A stretch of 19,590 bases of DNA from Paracoccaceae bacterium (GCA_021767525.1 JAASTF010000026.1:1-19590), one strand, 5' to 3'; positions 8,336 to 15,509 are shown, counted from the first letter of the stretch. Program-made: numbers and translations. The notes: generated from the sequence alone by a model not told the origin.

Positions 8336-8917
8336 TCAGTGGTGGGCATGGCTGCCGTGACCGGCGTTTCCATGCCCCCCGTCATACCCGCGCATCTGCG
8401 CGTAAATCTCTTTCTGTGCATCGCTCAGCATCGGCGTCACCGCCAGATGCGCGGCCAGATGCACCGCGCGCAATTCTGCCAGGGCGCTGGCGGATTGCTG
8501 CAACATCATCTCCAGCCGCTGCGGATCGGCGTGCCCGGCGGCGAACATGTGGCTGACCATCGCCTCGGCCTCGACATAGGCACGACCCGCCTTTTGGGCG
8601 TCGGCCTTCATCGCGTCGTAAATGGCCTGCACCTCGGCGCGTTGCGCATCGGTCAGGTCCAGCGCGTCGGCCAGCTCCAGCACGTGCAGCGGGCCGGGAT
8701 AGCCGTTCAGTTCCGCCGGCAGCGCCAGGCCCCAGCCCTCGCCCGCCAGGATGGCGCGCTGATCCTCGGCCGACAGCGACGCGATCTCGCGCGCCTCGAA
8801 CCCGGCATAGGGCTGCTGCTCGGCCCAAGCGGGCGCGGCCAGCATCAGGCTACCAAGAAGCGCGCGCAGCGTTAACCGCAGCGCGCCGAACGGGCGGGTG
8901 CCGTTACATGTGCTCAT
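8336..8917 (-). CDS. Periplasmic Spy/CpxP-like LTxxQ-motif protein with His-rich tail
   Basis: A 193-residue protein with a signal peptide (hydrophobic core about 14-30, probable cleavage after AWA at residue 32). The mature part is helical and charged and carries two copies of the Spy/CpxP signature: LTDAQ at 88-92 and LSDAQ at 164-168. The last 14 residues are Gly/His-rich (GGHGNAGHGSHAHH, five His), and the middle has Met/His-rich helices (SHMFAAGH, LEMMLQQ). Spy and CpxP relatives are periplasmic chaperones, stress regulators or metal-responsive proteins, so envelope-stress or metal binding is likely but unproven. The ATG at 8917 has the Shine-Dalgarno AAGGAGAGG 5 nt upstream. The gene sits between gltD (116 nt upstream) and gltB (15 nt downstream) on the same strand, an unexpected partner for glutamate synthase. 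Confidence 0.82.
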   Translation of the reverse strand: MSTCNGTRPFGALRLTLRALLGSLMLAAPAWAEQQPYAGFEAREIASLSAEDQRAILAGEGWGLALPAELNGYPGPLHVLELADALDLTDAQRAEVQAIYDAMKADAQKAGRAYVEAEAMVSHMFAAGHADPQRLEMMLQQSASALAELRAVHLAAHLAVTPMLSDAQKEIYAQMRGYDGGHGNAGHGSHAHH

Positions 8918-8937
8918 GTCGCCCTCTCCTTGACTGG

Positions 8938-8952
8938 GTCAGCGGTGCTGAC
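8938..8952. promoter_or_regulatory. Perfect dyad in the spy-like gene leader
   Basis: GTCAGC-GGT-GCTGAC is a perfect 6-bp inverted repeat with a 3-nt centre, placed 20 nt upstream of the spy-like start codon and just before its Shine-Dalgarno. It could be an operator half-site pair or a small RNA hairpin. No bound regulator can be named from sequence. Confidence 0.45.
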
Positions 8953-8981
8953 GTTTCGGGATTTTGCCGCCCACATCGCCA

Positions 8982-9022
8982 TATGCATAAGATGTGCATG
9001 CCTTGTGCATGGGGTGTGCGCG
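8982..9022. repeat. Four 11-nt phased repeats of a TGTGCATG-like unit
   Basis: Units begin at 8982, 8993, 9004 and 9015, exactly 11 nt apart: TATGCATA, TGTGCATG, TGTGCATG, TGTGCGCG, each followed by a 3-nt variable spacer. The two central units are identical, and the outer ones have 6 and 6 of 8 matches to them. The array lies between the gltD stop and the spy-like start. An 11-nt period puts the units on nearly the same DNA face, as expected for a cooperatively bound regulator. The function is inference. Confidence 0.6.
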
Positions 9023-9033
9023 GCGTTTCTCGC

Positions 9034-10476
9034 TTATTCCGCGGCCACGGCGGCGGATTGGTTCAGGTAATCCAGGATCGCTTCGGACGCGTCGCGCCCG
9101 TCACGGATCGCCCAGACGACCAGGCTGGCACCGCGCACGATATCACCCACCGCGAACACGCCATCCAGGCTGGTCTTGCCGGTGGTGAACTCGGCCTTGA
9201 TGGTGCCCCACCGGGTCACTTCCAGACCGTCCACACCCCACAGCTTGGGCAGCTCTTCGGGCTCGAACCCCAGCGCCTTGATCACAAGGTCGGCCTCTTC
9301 CACGTAATCCGCGCCCTCGATCGCTTCGGGGCTTTGGCGGCCAGTGGCATCGGGCGCGCCCAGGCGCATCTTTTGCACCATGACGCCGGCCACCTTGCCG
9401 TCGTTTTCGGTAAAGCCCTTGGGCGCGGTCAGCCATTCGAACTGCACGCCCTCTTCCTCGGCGTTCTGCACCTCGCGTTGGCTGCCCGGCATGTTGGCCC
9501 GGTCGCGGCGATACAGGCACTTCACACTTTCCGCACCCTGGCGGATGGCGGTGCGCACGCAATCCATCGCGGTGTCGCCGCCGCCGATCACGACAACCTT
9601 CTTGCCGCTGGCGTTCAACTCGCCGCTTTCATATGCGGGCACGCTGTCGCCGAAATTGGCCGCCCGGTTCGAGGCGGTCAGGTAATCCAGCGCCTTGACG
9701 ATACCCTGCGCACCAGCGCCCGGCCCGCCCAGATCGCGGCTTTGATACACGCCCGTGGCGATCAGAACCGCATCATGCTTGGCGCGGATTTCCTCGAAAC
9801 CGATATCTTCGCCCACGTTGCAATTCATCACGAACTCCACGCCGCCCTGCGCCAGCTGGTCGTTGCGGCGCATCACCACGTCCTTCTCCAGCTTGAAGCC
9901 CGGGATGCCATAGGTCAGCAGCCCGCCCGCGCGGTCGTAACGGTCGTACACCGTGACCTGCACGCCGGCGCGGCGCAGCATGTCGGCCGCTGCCAGCCCA
10001 CCGGGGCCCGCGCCGATGATGCCCACCGATTCGGGGCGTTCCTGCGCCGGCTTGATCGGCTTGACCCAGCCTTCGTCCCAGGCGGTATCGGTGATGTATT
10101 TCTCGACCGCGCCGATGGTGACCGTGCCGTGGCCCGACTGCTCGATCACGCAATTGCCTTCGCACAGGCGATCCTGCGGGCAGATGCGGCCGCAGATTTC
10201 CGGAAAGGTGTTGGTCGCCTGGCTGACCTCGTAGGCCTCTTGCAGACGGCCCGTGGCGGTCAGGCGCAGCCAGTCGGGGATGTTGTTGTGCAGCGGGCAA
10301 TGCGATTGGCAGTAGGGCACGCCACATTGGCTGCACCGCGCCGCCTGCTCGGCGGCTTTTTCGGCGGCGTACTCGGCGTAAATCTCGTCGAAATCCTGCC
10401 GGCGTTCTTCTGCGCCACGCTTTTGCGGCATGTCGCGCGGGGTCGAGACGAATTTCAGCATCGGTTGCTTGGCCAC
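9034..10476 (-). CDS. gltD: Glutamate synthase (NADPH) small subunit
   Basis: GltD takes electrons from NADPH through FAD and two [4Fe-4S] clusters and passes them to GltB. The 480-residue protein has the N-terminal cluster cysteines (Cys48, 51, 56, 60 in CSQCGVPYCQSHCP, and Cys95, 99, 105, 109 in CGRICPQDRLCEGNC). The FAD dinucleotide fold is GIIGAGPGGLAAADML (153-168), the NADPH fold is VVVIGGGDTAMDC (294-306), and the C-terminal FAD contact is GVFAVGDIVRGASLVVWAI. The start is GTG at 10476, with the Shine-Dalgarno CGGAGG 9 nt upstream. It is the first gene of the minus-strand gltD, spy-like, gltB group and is divergent from uppP. All key residues look intact. Confidence 0.96.
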   Translation of the reverse strand: MAKQPMLKFVSTPRDMPQKRGAEERRQDFDEIYAEYAAEKAAEQAARCSQCGVPYCQSHCPLHNNIPDWLRLTATGRLQEAYEVSQATNTFPEICGRICPQDRLCEGNCVIEQSGHGTVTIGAVEKYITDTAWDEGWVKPIKPAQERPESVGIIGAGPGGLAAADMLRRAGVQVTVYDRYDRAGGLLTYGIPGFKLEKDVVMRRNDQLAQGGVEFVMNCNVGEDIGFEEIRAKHDAVLIATGVYQSRDLGGPGAGAQGIVKALDYLTASNRAANFGDSVPAYESGELNASGKKVVVIGGGDTAMDCVRTAIRQGAESVKCLYRRDRANMPGSQREVQNAEEEGVQFEWLTAPKGFTENDGKVAGVMVQKMRLGAPDATGRQSPEAIEGADYVEEADLVIKALGFEPEELPKLWGVDGLEVTRWGTIKAEFTTGKTSLDGVFAVGDIVRGASLVVWAIRDGRDASEAILDYLNQSAAVAAE

Positions 10477-10513
10477 AGGTGAAGCCTCCGCTTGGAATAA
10501 AGTCAGTCGCGCC

Positions 10514-10541
10514 CGTATATGCGAACTGCATCACAAATAAA
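10514..10541 (-). promoter_or_regulatory. Candidate gltD promoter
   Basis: On the minus strand a TATACG -10 box (10514-10519) lies 16 nt from a TTTATT -35 box (10536-10541). This places the transcription start about 30 nt before the gltD GTG. Both boxes are imperfect matches to the housekeeping consensus, so this is a tentative call in an AT-richer intergenic region. Confidence 0.3.
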
Positions 10542-10552
10542 AGTAACTTTTA
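10538..10552. promoter_or_regulatory. Perfect 7-1-7 dyad upstream of gltD
   Basis: TAAAAGT-A-ACTTTTA is a perfect inverted repeat that overlaps the candidate -35 box of gltD. A farther pair, GTCAGT (10502-10507) and ACTGAC (10552-10557), is also inverted around the same region. The position fits an operator for a repressor or activator of the glutamate synthase genes, but no regulator can be named. Confidence 0.5.
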
Positions 10553-10698
10553 CTGACCTATTTCGCGGTTTAATGGGCCATACGCCCCCTCTGGTGCGAT
10601 TTTTCCGCGAATTTTATGTCCACATCGGACCTATATGCCCACTTTCCCTTTGATTCGAAGGGCGGTAGCAAAGGCAATATACACCGGGACGGCCACGT

Positions 10699-11502
10699 AT
10701 GACCTTGTTTCACATCTTTCTTGTCGCCGTATTGCAGGGCATCACCGAGTTTCTGCCCATTTCGTCCTCGGGCCACCTGATATTGCTGCCGGGCCTGACC
10801 GGGATGCAGGACCAGGGGCAAGCCATCGACGTGGCCGTGCACCTGGGCACGCTGCTGGCGGTCGTCATCTATTTCTGGGCCGATGTGCGCGAGGCCCTGA
10901 TCGGCCTGCCCCGCCTGTTCCGCGGTCGCGCCGACACCCCCGGCGCGCGTCTGGCCCTGCTGCTGATCGTGGCGACGATTCCCGCCGTCCTGTTCGGGCT
11001 GGTCCTGAAATTGACCGGGCTGAACGATATGCTGCGCAGCATCACCGTGATCGGCTGGACCATGCTGCTGTTCGGGCTGTTGCTGTATTGGGCCGACCAG
11101 CGCGGCGGCATTGAAAAACGTGCGTCCGACTGGGGCATGGGCGACGCGATCAAGATGGGGCTGTGGCAGGCGGTGGCCCTGATCCCGGGCACGTCACGCT
11201 CGGGCATCACGATCACCGCCGCGCGGATGCTGGGCTACGACCGTCACGATGGCGCCAAGATCGCCATGCTGATGTCGATTCCCGTGATCATCGCCAGCGG
11301 CGCGCTTTTGGGGATCGAGGTCGCCGCCACCGCCAACGCCGCCGCCGCCCGCGACGGCGCGATCGCCGCGGTCTTTGCCTTTGCCGCGGCGCTGGCGGCG
11401 CTCAGCCTGATGATGCGCCTGCTGCGCAGCGTCAGCTTTACGCCCTACGTGATCTATCGCGTGATCCTGGGCGTCGTGCTGCTGTGGATCGGCTACAGCT
11501 GA
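10699..11502 (+). CDS. uppP: Undecaprenyl-diphosphate phosphatase
   Basis: UppP (BacA) dephosphorylates undecaprenyl diphosphate so the lipid carrier can be reused for peptidoglycan and surface polysaccharide synthesis; extra copies give bacitracin resistance. The 267-residue protein is almost wholly membrane-embedded, with about eight hydrophobic segments. It has both signature motifs: QGITEFLPISSSGHLILL (Glu17, His26) and PGTSRSGITITAARML (163-178, Arg167). Length fits the family. The start ATG has only a weak purine stretch (GGGACGG) upstream. Transcribed divergently from gltD, and its TGA stop directly abuts the stop of the opposing SDR gene. Confidence 0.96.
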   Translation: MTLFHIFLVAVLQGITEFLPISSSGHLILLPGLTGMQDQGQAIDVAVHLGTLLAVVIYFWADVREALIGLPRLFRGRADTPGARLALLLIVATIPAVLFGLVLKLTGLNDMLRSITVIGWTMLLFGLLLYWADQRGGIEKRASDWGMGDAIKMGLWQAVALIPGTSRSGITITAARMLGYDRHDGAKIAMLMSIPVIIASGALLGIEVAATANAAAARDGAIAAVFAFAAALAALSLMMRLLRSVSFTPYVIYRVILGVVLLWIGYS

Positions 11503-12483
11503 TCAGGTGCGCAGGTTCTTGGCCGATTTCTTGATCGCCGCATACTGACCCGACGGGCGATAGGCCCACAGGTATTCGGGCAGAACCGCCTCGGTCGCCA
11601 TCGGCTGAATGCCCAGATCGGCAAAGCCCTTGGCGTCCTCGGCCACCACGTTGTCGACGGCCAGGCTTTTGACCTGGTCGCGGGTGATCATGGTATTCTT
11701 GACCAGCCCCAGCGTCGCCGCCTGCACCATGTCCAGCACAAAGGCCATGATCCGCGCGATCCAGAACGGCATGTTCATCACGACGCGGCGGCGCTGGATC
11801 ACCTCGAGCATTTCGTGCATCAGCTCGCGGAACGTGCGCACATCGGGGCCGCCCAGCTCGTAGATACCGCTGGCCTTGCCCTCGACGCCCATGACCGCCG
11901 CGGCAGCCACGTCATCCACGTAAACCGGCTGAAACCTGGTTTCGGCGCCTACCAGCGGCACCACCGGCAGGCTGCTCGCCATGCTGGCGAACCGGTTGAA
12001 GAACGCATCCTCCGGCCCGAACACGACCGACGGGCGCAGAATCATCGCGTTCGGCATGTGCTGCAAAACGCCCTCTTCGCCCAGCGCCTTGGTCTGCGCG
12101 TAACGGCTGGGCCCGTCCTTGTCGGCCCCGATGGCCGAGATCTGCACCATCCGCGCCACGCCTTCCTCGGCGGCGATGCGGGCGATCCGTTCGGCGCCTT
12201 CGTGCTGCACCGCGTCAAAGTTGTTCTTGCCGCCCGCATCGAACGTGCCCACGCAGTTCACCACCGCATCGGCCCCGTGCATCACCGACCGCACGCTGTT
12301 GTCGTCGCGGATGTTGCAGAACACCGGCTCGACCTGGCCGACATTGCCATAAGGTTTGACATGCATCGCCTCGTTCGGGCGGCGCACGGCCACGCGCACG
12401 CGCCATCCGTTCTGGGCCAGTCGGCGCACGATATATCGGCCCACAAAGCCCGAACCGCCATAAATGGTGACCAGTTTCGACAT
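11503..12483 (-). CDS. NDUFA9-like NAD(P)-binding protein (atypical SDR, complex I accessory family)
   Basis: A 326-residue Rossmann-fold protein of the extended/atypical short-chain dehydrogenase family. It shows the nucleotide-binding GGSGFVG (9-15), NCVGTFD, an SRYAQTKALGE segment carrying YxxxK (Tyr128, Lys132), ILRPSVVFGPEDAFFNRFA and TRFQPVYVDDVA. This order is typical of the alphaproteobacterial homologues of the mitochondrial complex I subunit NDUFA9, where the fold binds NADPH and helps assembly or stability of NADH:ubiquinone oxidoreductase. No complex I genes are in the window, so the link is by family only. The ATG at 12483 has GGAGG 5 nt upstream. Its TGA stop abuts the uppP stop with no spacer. 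An epimerase or reductase role is the alternative. Confidence 0.85.
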   Translation of the reverse strand: MSKLVTIYGGSGFVGRYIVRRLAQNGWRVRVAVRRPNEAMHVKPYGNVGQVEPVFCNIRDDNSVRSVMHGADAVVNCVGTFDAGGKNNFDAVQHEGAERIARIAAEEGVARMVQISAIGADKDGPSRYAQTKALGEEGVLQHMPNAMILRPSVVFGPEDAFFNRFASMASSLPVVPLVGAETRFQPVYVDDVAAAAVMGVEGKASGIYELGGPDVRTFRELMHEMLEVIQRRRVVMNMPFWIARIMAFVLDMVQAATLGLVKNTMITRDQVKSLAVDNVVAEDAKGFADLGIQPMATEAVLPEYLWAYRPSGQYAAIKKSAKNLRT

Positions 12484-12580
12484 GACAGCCTCCGCCGAGA
12501 AAAAACCTGCTCTCTCCTACCGCCATCCGCCCGCCGGAACAAGGCGATAGGACGAAGTGTAAAAAATGGCGAAATCGTCG

Positions 12581-12609
12581 TTGACACCGCTGCGCGGCAG
12601 GTCTAAACG
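12581..12609 (+). promoter_or_regulatory. Promoter of tRNA-Leu
   Basis: A perfect TTGACA -35 box (12581-12586) is followed after exactly 17 nt by TAAACG (12604-12609), a partial -10 box. The mature tRNA begins 16 nt further on. Spacing and position fit a housekeeping promoter for the tRNA, possibly also reading into rnd. Confidence 0.6.
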
Positions 12610-12625
12610 CCCCTCCACGACACCT

Positions 12626-12712
12626 GCCCAGGTGGCGGAATTGGTAGACGCGCTAGCTTCAGGTGCTAGTGTCCGTATGGACGTGGAGGTTCGAGTCCTC
12701 TCCTGGGCACCA
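12626..12712 (+). tRNA. tRNA-Leu (anticodon CAG)
   Basis: An 87-nt class II tRNA with encoded CCA. The acceptor stem pairs GCCCAGG (12626-12632) with CCTGGGC (12702-12708), then A-CCA. The anticodon stem pairs CTAGC (12653-12657) with GCTAG (12665-12669) around the loop TTCAGGT, giving anticodon CAG at 12660-12662 for the CUG codon. A long variable arm (GTCCGTATGGAC region) is present as expected for leucine tRNAs, and the T arm is GAGG-TTCGAGT-CCTC. Reads CUG, the main leucine codon in this GC-rich genome. Confidence 0.97.
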
Positions 12713-12780
12713 TTCCCCGAAACACGACAGATACGCCCGCGATGCCCCGCCGATCGGTACGGCTGCGTCTGACAAATGCC

Positions 12781-12809
12781 TTGCGCCGCTGGCGGTCAGG
12801 TTGGATAAA
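12781..12809 (+). promoter_or_regulatory. Weak candidate promoter upstream of rnd
   Basis: TTGCGC and GATAAA are separated by 17 nt within the 160-nt gap between tRNA-Leu and rnd. The boxes match the consensus only partly. The rnd-lpt genes may use it or may be read from the tRNA promoter, since no terminator hairpin with a U tract is seen after the tRNA. Confidence 0.25.
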
Positions 12810-12872
12810 CCGGCAACCGCGCCGGGCCATGTGCCGCTTGCGCCGATGATCTGTTCGCCACAAGGGACGAAA

Positions 12873-13484
12873 ATGACCAATCACCTTTACCGCAACGATC
12901 TGCCCGACGGGCTGGACCTGGGCCCGATCGTCGCGATCGACTGCGAAACGATGGGGCTGAATCCGCATCGCGACCGGCTGTGCGTGGTGCAGATGTCGGG
13001 CGGCGATGGCGATGCCCACCTGGTGCAGATCGAACAAGGCCAGACCAGCGCCCCCAACCTGTGCGCCATGCTGGAAAATCCGGACGTGCTGAAGCTGTTT
13101 CATTTCGGCCGCTTCGACATCGCCGCACTGTATAACGCGTTCGGCGCGCTGACCGCGCCGGTCTATTGCACCAAGATCGCCAGCAAGCTGGTGCGCACCT
13201 ATACCGACCGGCACGGTCTGAAGAACCTGCTGCAAGAGCTGCTGTCGATCGACATTTCGAAACAGCAGCAATCCAGCGACTGGGGGGCGCCCGAACTGAC
13301 CGGCGCGCAGCTGGATTACGCCGCCTCGGACGTGCTGCACCTGCACCGGCTGAAAACCGTTCTCGACGGGATGCTGGCCCGCGAAGGCCGCACCGACATG
13401 GCCCAGGCCTGTTTCGATTTCCTGCCGATGCGCGCCAGGCTGGACCTGGCCGGCTGGCCCGAGATCGACATCTTCGCCCACTGA
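12873..13484 (+). CDS. rnd: Ribonuclease D-type 3'-5' exonuclease (single domain)
   Basis: A 203-residue DEDDy exonuclease domain of the RNase D type, which in E. coli trims tRNA precursors at the 3' end. The three exonuclease motifs are visible: Exo I AIDCETMGL (Asp23, Glu25), Exo II FHFGRFDIAAL (Asp82) and Exo III LDYAASDVLHL (Tyr149, Asp153). The protein ends soon after, so the HRDC domains of the longer E. coli enzyme are absent; short forms are usual in alphaproteobacteria. The frame is open back into the tRNA gene, but the ATG at 12873, with AGGGA 7 nt upstream, matches the family start. It lies 160 nt after tRNA-Leu and 7 nt before lptC. Confidence 0.88.
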   Translation: MTNHLYRNDLPDGLDLGPIVAIDCETMGLNPHRDRLCVVQMSGGDGDAHLVQIEQGQTSAPNLCAMLENPDVLKLFHFGRFDIAALYNAFGALTAPVYCTKIASKLVRTYTDRHGLKNLLQELLSIDISKQQQSSDWGAPELTGAQLDYAASDVLHLHRLKTVLDGMLAREGRTDMAQACFDFLPMRARLDLAGWPEIDIFAH

Positions 13485-13491
13485 TCCGCGC

Positions 13492-14097
13492 ATGAGCCGC
13501 CGCGACAGATACTATCCACGGCTGATCGCCTGGTTACGGATCGTCCTGCCGCTGGCGGCGCTGGGGTTGCTGTCGACGCTGTTCCTGCTCTCGCGCGAGG
13601 TCGATCCGACGCAATCGATCCCGTTCAGCCAGCGCGAGATCGAGGACCGCATCCGCGACCAGCGCGTGACCGCGCCCAATTTCGCGGGTGCGACGCAGCG
13701 GGGCGACTTCATCTCGCTCAACGCGACATCCGCCAATCTCGACCCCGAGGCCCCCGCCCGCCTGCTGGCCGAAGACCTGCGGGCGCGCATCGATCTGACG
13801 GGCGGCGCGCGGGTGGAATTCAACGCCGACACCGGCGTGATCGACACCGACGCGCAACGCGCCCGCCTGATCGGCGGTGCGGTCATCACCAGCTCGACCG
13901 GGTATCGCATCACCACGGACGAGCTGACCGCCGCGATGACCGTGCTGAACGTCTCGACCACGGGCCCGGTCCAGGGCGAAGGCCCGATCGGGCAGTTTTC
14001 GGCGGGCCGGATGCAACTGACGGGCGATCCCGACAGCGGACACTCCCAATTGCTTTTCACAAATGGCATCAAACTGGTATATGATCCGGGCAATTAG
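13492..14097 (+). CDS. lptC: LPS export protein LptC
   Basis: A 201-residue bitopic protein: a basic N-terminus, one membrane segment at about 14-33 (WLRIVLPLAALGLLSTLFLL), then a periplasmic beta-rich domain of the LptC/YrbK family (VTAPNFAGATQRGDFISLNA, LDLTGG-like and VITSSTGYRITTDEL blocks). LptC receives lipopolysaccharide from the inner membrane LptB2FG complex and hands it to LptA. The call is supported strongly by the following lptA and lptB. The start ATG comes 7 nt after the rnd stop and has no clear Shine-Dalgarno, so translation may be coupled to rnd. Confidence 0.9.
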   Translation: MSRRDRYYPRLIAWLRIVLPLAALGLLSTLFLLSREVDPTQSIPFSQREIEDRIRDQRVTAPNFAGATQRGDFISLNATSANLDPEAPARLLAEDLRARIDLTGGARVEFNADTGVIDTDAQRARLIGGAVITSSTGYRITTDELTAAMTVLNVSTTGPVQGEGPIGQFSAGRMQLTGDPDSGHSQLLFTNGIKLVYDPGN

Positions 14098-14107
14098 GGG
14101 GAAAACC

Positions 14108-14596
14108 GTGTATTTCGTTCGTTCATTTACCTTGATTTGCGCCTTGATGGTGCTGCCCGTGGCCGGTTTCGCCCAGGGCGCCAGCGTTGCCTTCGGCAGC
14201 ATCCGCCAGGACACGACCCAGCCGGTCGAGGTCAGCGCCGACAGCCTGTCGGTCGACCAGGACACCAACAGCGCCGTCTTTTCCGGCAACGTGGTGATCG
14301 GCCAGGGCGACATGCGCCTTGGCGCCCAGCGTGTGCAGGTCGTTTATAACGAGGATCAGACCCGCATCCGTCGGCTTGAGGCAACGGGCGGCGTTACCCT
14401 GGTCAGCGGCCCCGACGCGGCCGAGGCCGCGCGCGCCGATTACGATATCGACAGCGGCCTTGTCGTCATGTCGGGCGACGTTCTGTTGACCCAGGGCGGC
14501 AATGCGCTGACCTCGCAGAAAATGACCGTGAACCTGAAAACTGGCTCGGCGCAGATGCAGGGCCGCGTCAGAACCGTCTTGCAACCGCAGGAGTGA
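14108..14596 (+). CDS. lptA: LPS transport periplasmic protein LptA
   Basis: LptA polymerises into the periplasmic bridge that carries LPS to the outer membrane. With the GTG start at 14108 the protein has 162 residues: signal peptide with core FTLICALMVLPVAGFA (cleavage after residue 22), then the OstA/LptA beta-jellyroll with PVEVSADSLSVDQDTNSAVF (39-58) and the repeated GNVVIGQGDMRLGAQ and GDVLLTQGGNALTSQ strands. GTG is chosen because AGGGGGA (14096-14102) ends 5 nt before it, directly after the lptC stop. In-frame ATGs at 14063 and 14081 lie inside lptC, lack such a site and would add a charged stretch before the signal peptide. The stop overlaps the lptB Shine-Dalgarno region. Confidence 0.9.
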   Translation: MYFVRSFTLICALMVLPVAGFAQGASVAFGSIRQDTTQPVEVSADSLSVDQDTNSAVFSGNVVIGQGDMRLGAQRVQVVYNEDQTRIRRLEATGGVTLVSGPDAAEAARADYDIDSGLVVMSGDVLLTQGGNALTSQKMTVNLKTGSAQMQGRVRTVLQPQE

Positions 14597-14601
14597 CGCG
14601 C

Positions 14602-15360
14602 ATGGCCAGGCCCGATCTGACCGTGACCCAGGGCGATCTGGGCCTGCGCATCCTGAACCTGCGCAAAAGCTACAAGAAACGCACCGTCATCCGCGATTTC
14701 AGCATGGAGCTGAACCGCGGCGAGGTGGTGGCCCTGCTGGGCCCCAACGGCTGCGGCAAATCCACCACCTTCTACATGATCGCGGGCCTGGTGAACGCCG
14801 AGGCCGGCCACGTCATCCTGGACGGGCGCGACGTGACCAACCTGCCCATGTATCGCCGCGCGCAGCTGGGCATCGGGTACCTGCCGCAGGAAATGTCGAT
14901 CTTTCGCGGGCTCAGCGTCGAAGACAACATTTCCGCCGTGCTGGATATCGCGGTCAAGGACCGACACAAGCGCCGCGAACGGCTGGAAGAGCTGCTAAGC
15001 GAATTTTCCATCGAACATCTGCGCCGCGCCCCGGCGCTGGCCCTGTCGGGGGGCGAACGGCGCCGCGTGGAAATCGCACGCTGCCTGGCGGCCGAACCGA
15101 AATACCTGCTGCTCGACGAACCCTTCGCCGGTGTCGATCCGATCAGCGTGGGCGACATTCGCCACCTCGTGGCCGATCTGAAAAAGCGCGGAATCGGCGT
15201 TCTGATCACCGATCACAACGTGCGCGAGACGCTGGAGATCGTCGACCGCGCCTATATCCTGCATGACGGCAAGGTGCTGATGTCGGGCACGCCGGACGAG
15301 GTGGTGCAAAACGACAACGTGCGCCGCGTCTACCTGGGCGACAATTTCCGCATGTCCTGA
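14602..15360 (+). CDS. lptB: LPS export ABC transporter ATP-binding protein LptB
   Basis: LptB is the cytoplasmic ATPase of the LptB2FG transporter that extracts LPS from the inner membrane. The 252-residue protein has Walker A GPNGCGKST (47-55), Q-loop Gln96 (YLPQEMSIF), signature LSGGERRRVEIAR (148-160), Walker B YLLLDEPFAGVDP (168-180) and switch His205 (ITDHNVRETL). The last three motif blocks are close to textbook LptB. The ATG at 14602 is preferred over the GTG at 14593. CAGGAG (14588-14593) is 8 nt from the ATG but would touch the GTG. LptF and LptG are not in the window and are usually encoded elsewhere. Confidence 0.96.
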   Translation: MARPDLTVTQGDLGLRILNLRKSYKKRTVIRDFSMELNRGEVVALLGPNGCGKSTTFYMIAGLVNAEAGHVILDGRDVTNLPMYRRAQLGIGYLPQEMSIFRGLSVEDNISAVLDIAVKDRHKRRERLEELLSEFSIEHLRRAPALALSGGERRRVEIARCLAAEPKYLLLDEPFAGVDPISVGDIRHLVADLKKRGIGVLITDHNVRETLEIVDRAYILHDGKVLMSGTPDEVVQNDNVRRVYLGDNFRMS

Positions 15361-15403
15361 CCCGGCAAAACGCCGCAAGATCGCTGTGTTTCCCCGGTTT
15401 CGA

Positions 15404-15433
15404 TTGACAGCGCCTGCCCGACTCGCCTCAAAT
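15404..15433 (+). promoter_or_regulatory. Candidate promoter of hpf-ptsN
   Basis: TTGACA (15404-15409), 18 nt, then TCAAAT (15428-15433, four of six consensus bases) lie 44 nt after the lptB stop. A start near 15440 would give a leader of about 160 nt before hpf, containing the hairpins described separately. This would let hpf and ptsN be expressed apart from the lpt genes. Confidence 0.45.
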
Positions 15434-15509
15434 AGAGGTATGACATCTCAGGCTTCTGCACCGCGACCGCGTCTGTCCTGTTTTCCCAGGCACGGTCGGG
15501 CACAATCCC

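Noticed and set aside
8908..10482. A plus-strand open frame of 524 codons opposite gltD and across the intergenic gap
   Set aside because: It is the mirror frame of GltD and has no recognisable domain; gltD shows complete cofactor motifs.
14063..14107. ATG starts for lptA inside lptC
   Set aside because: No Shine-Dalgarno is seen there, and the extra residues would precede the signal peptide. The GTG at 14108 has AGGGGGA in the right place.
15361..15375. A terminator for lptB formed by CGGC-AAAAC-GCCG
   Set aside because: The stem has only 4 bp and there is no U tract after it.
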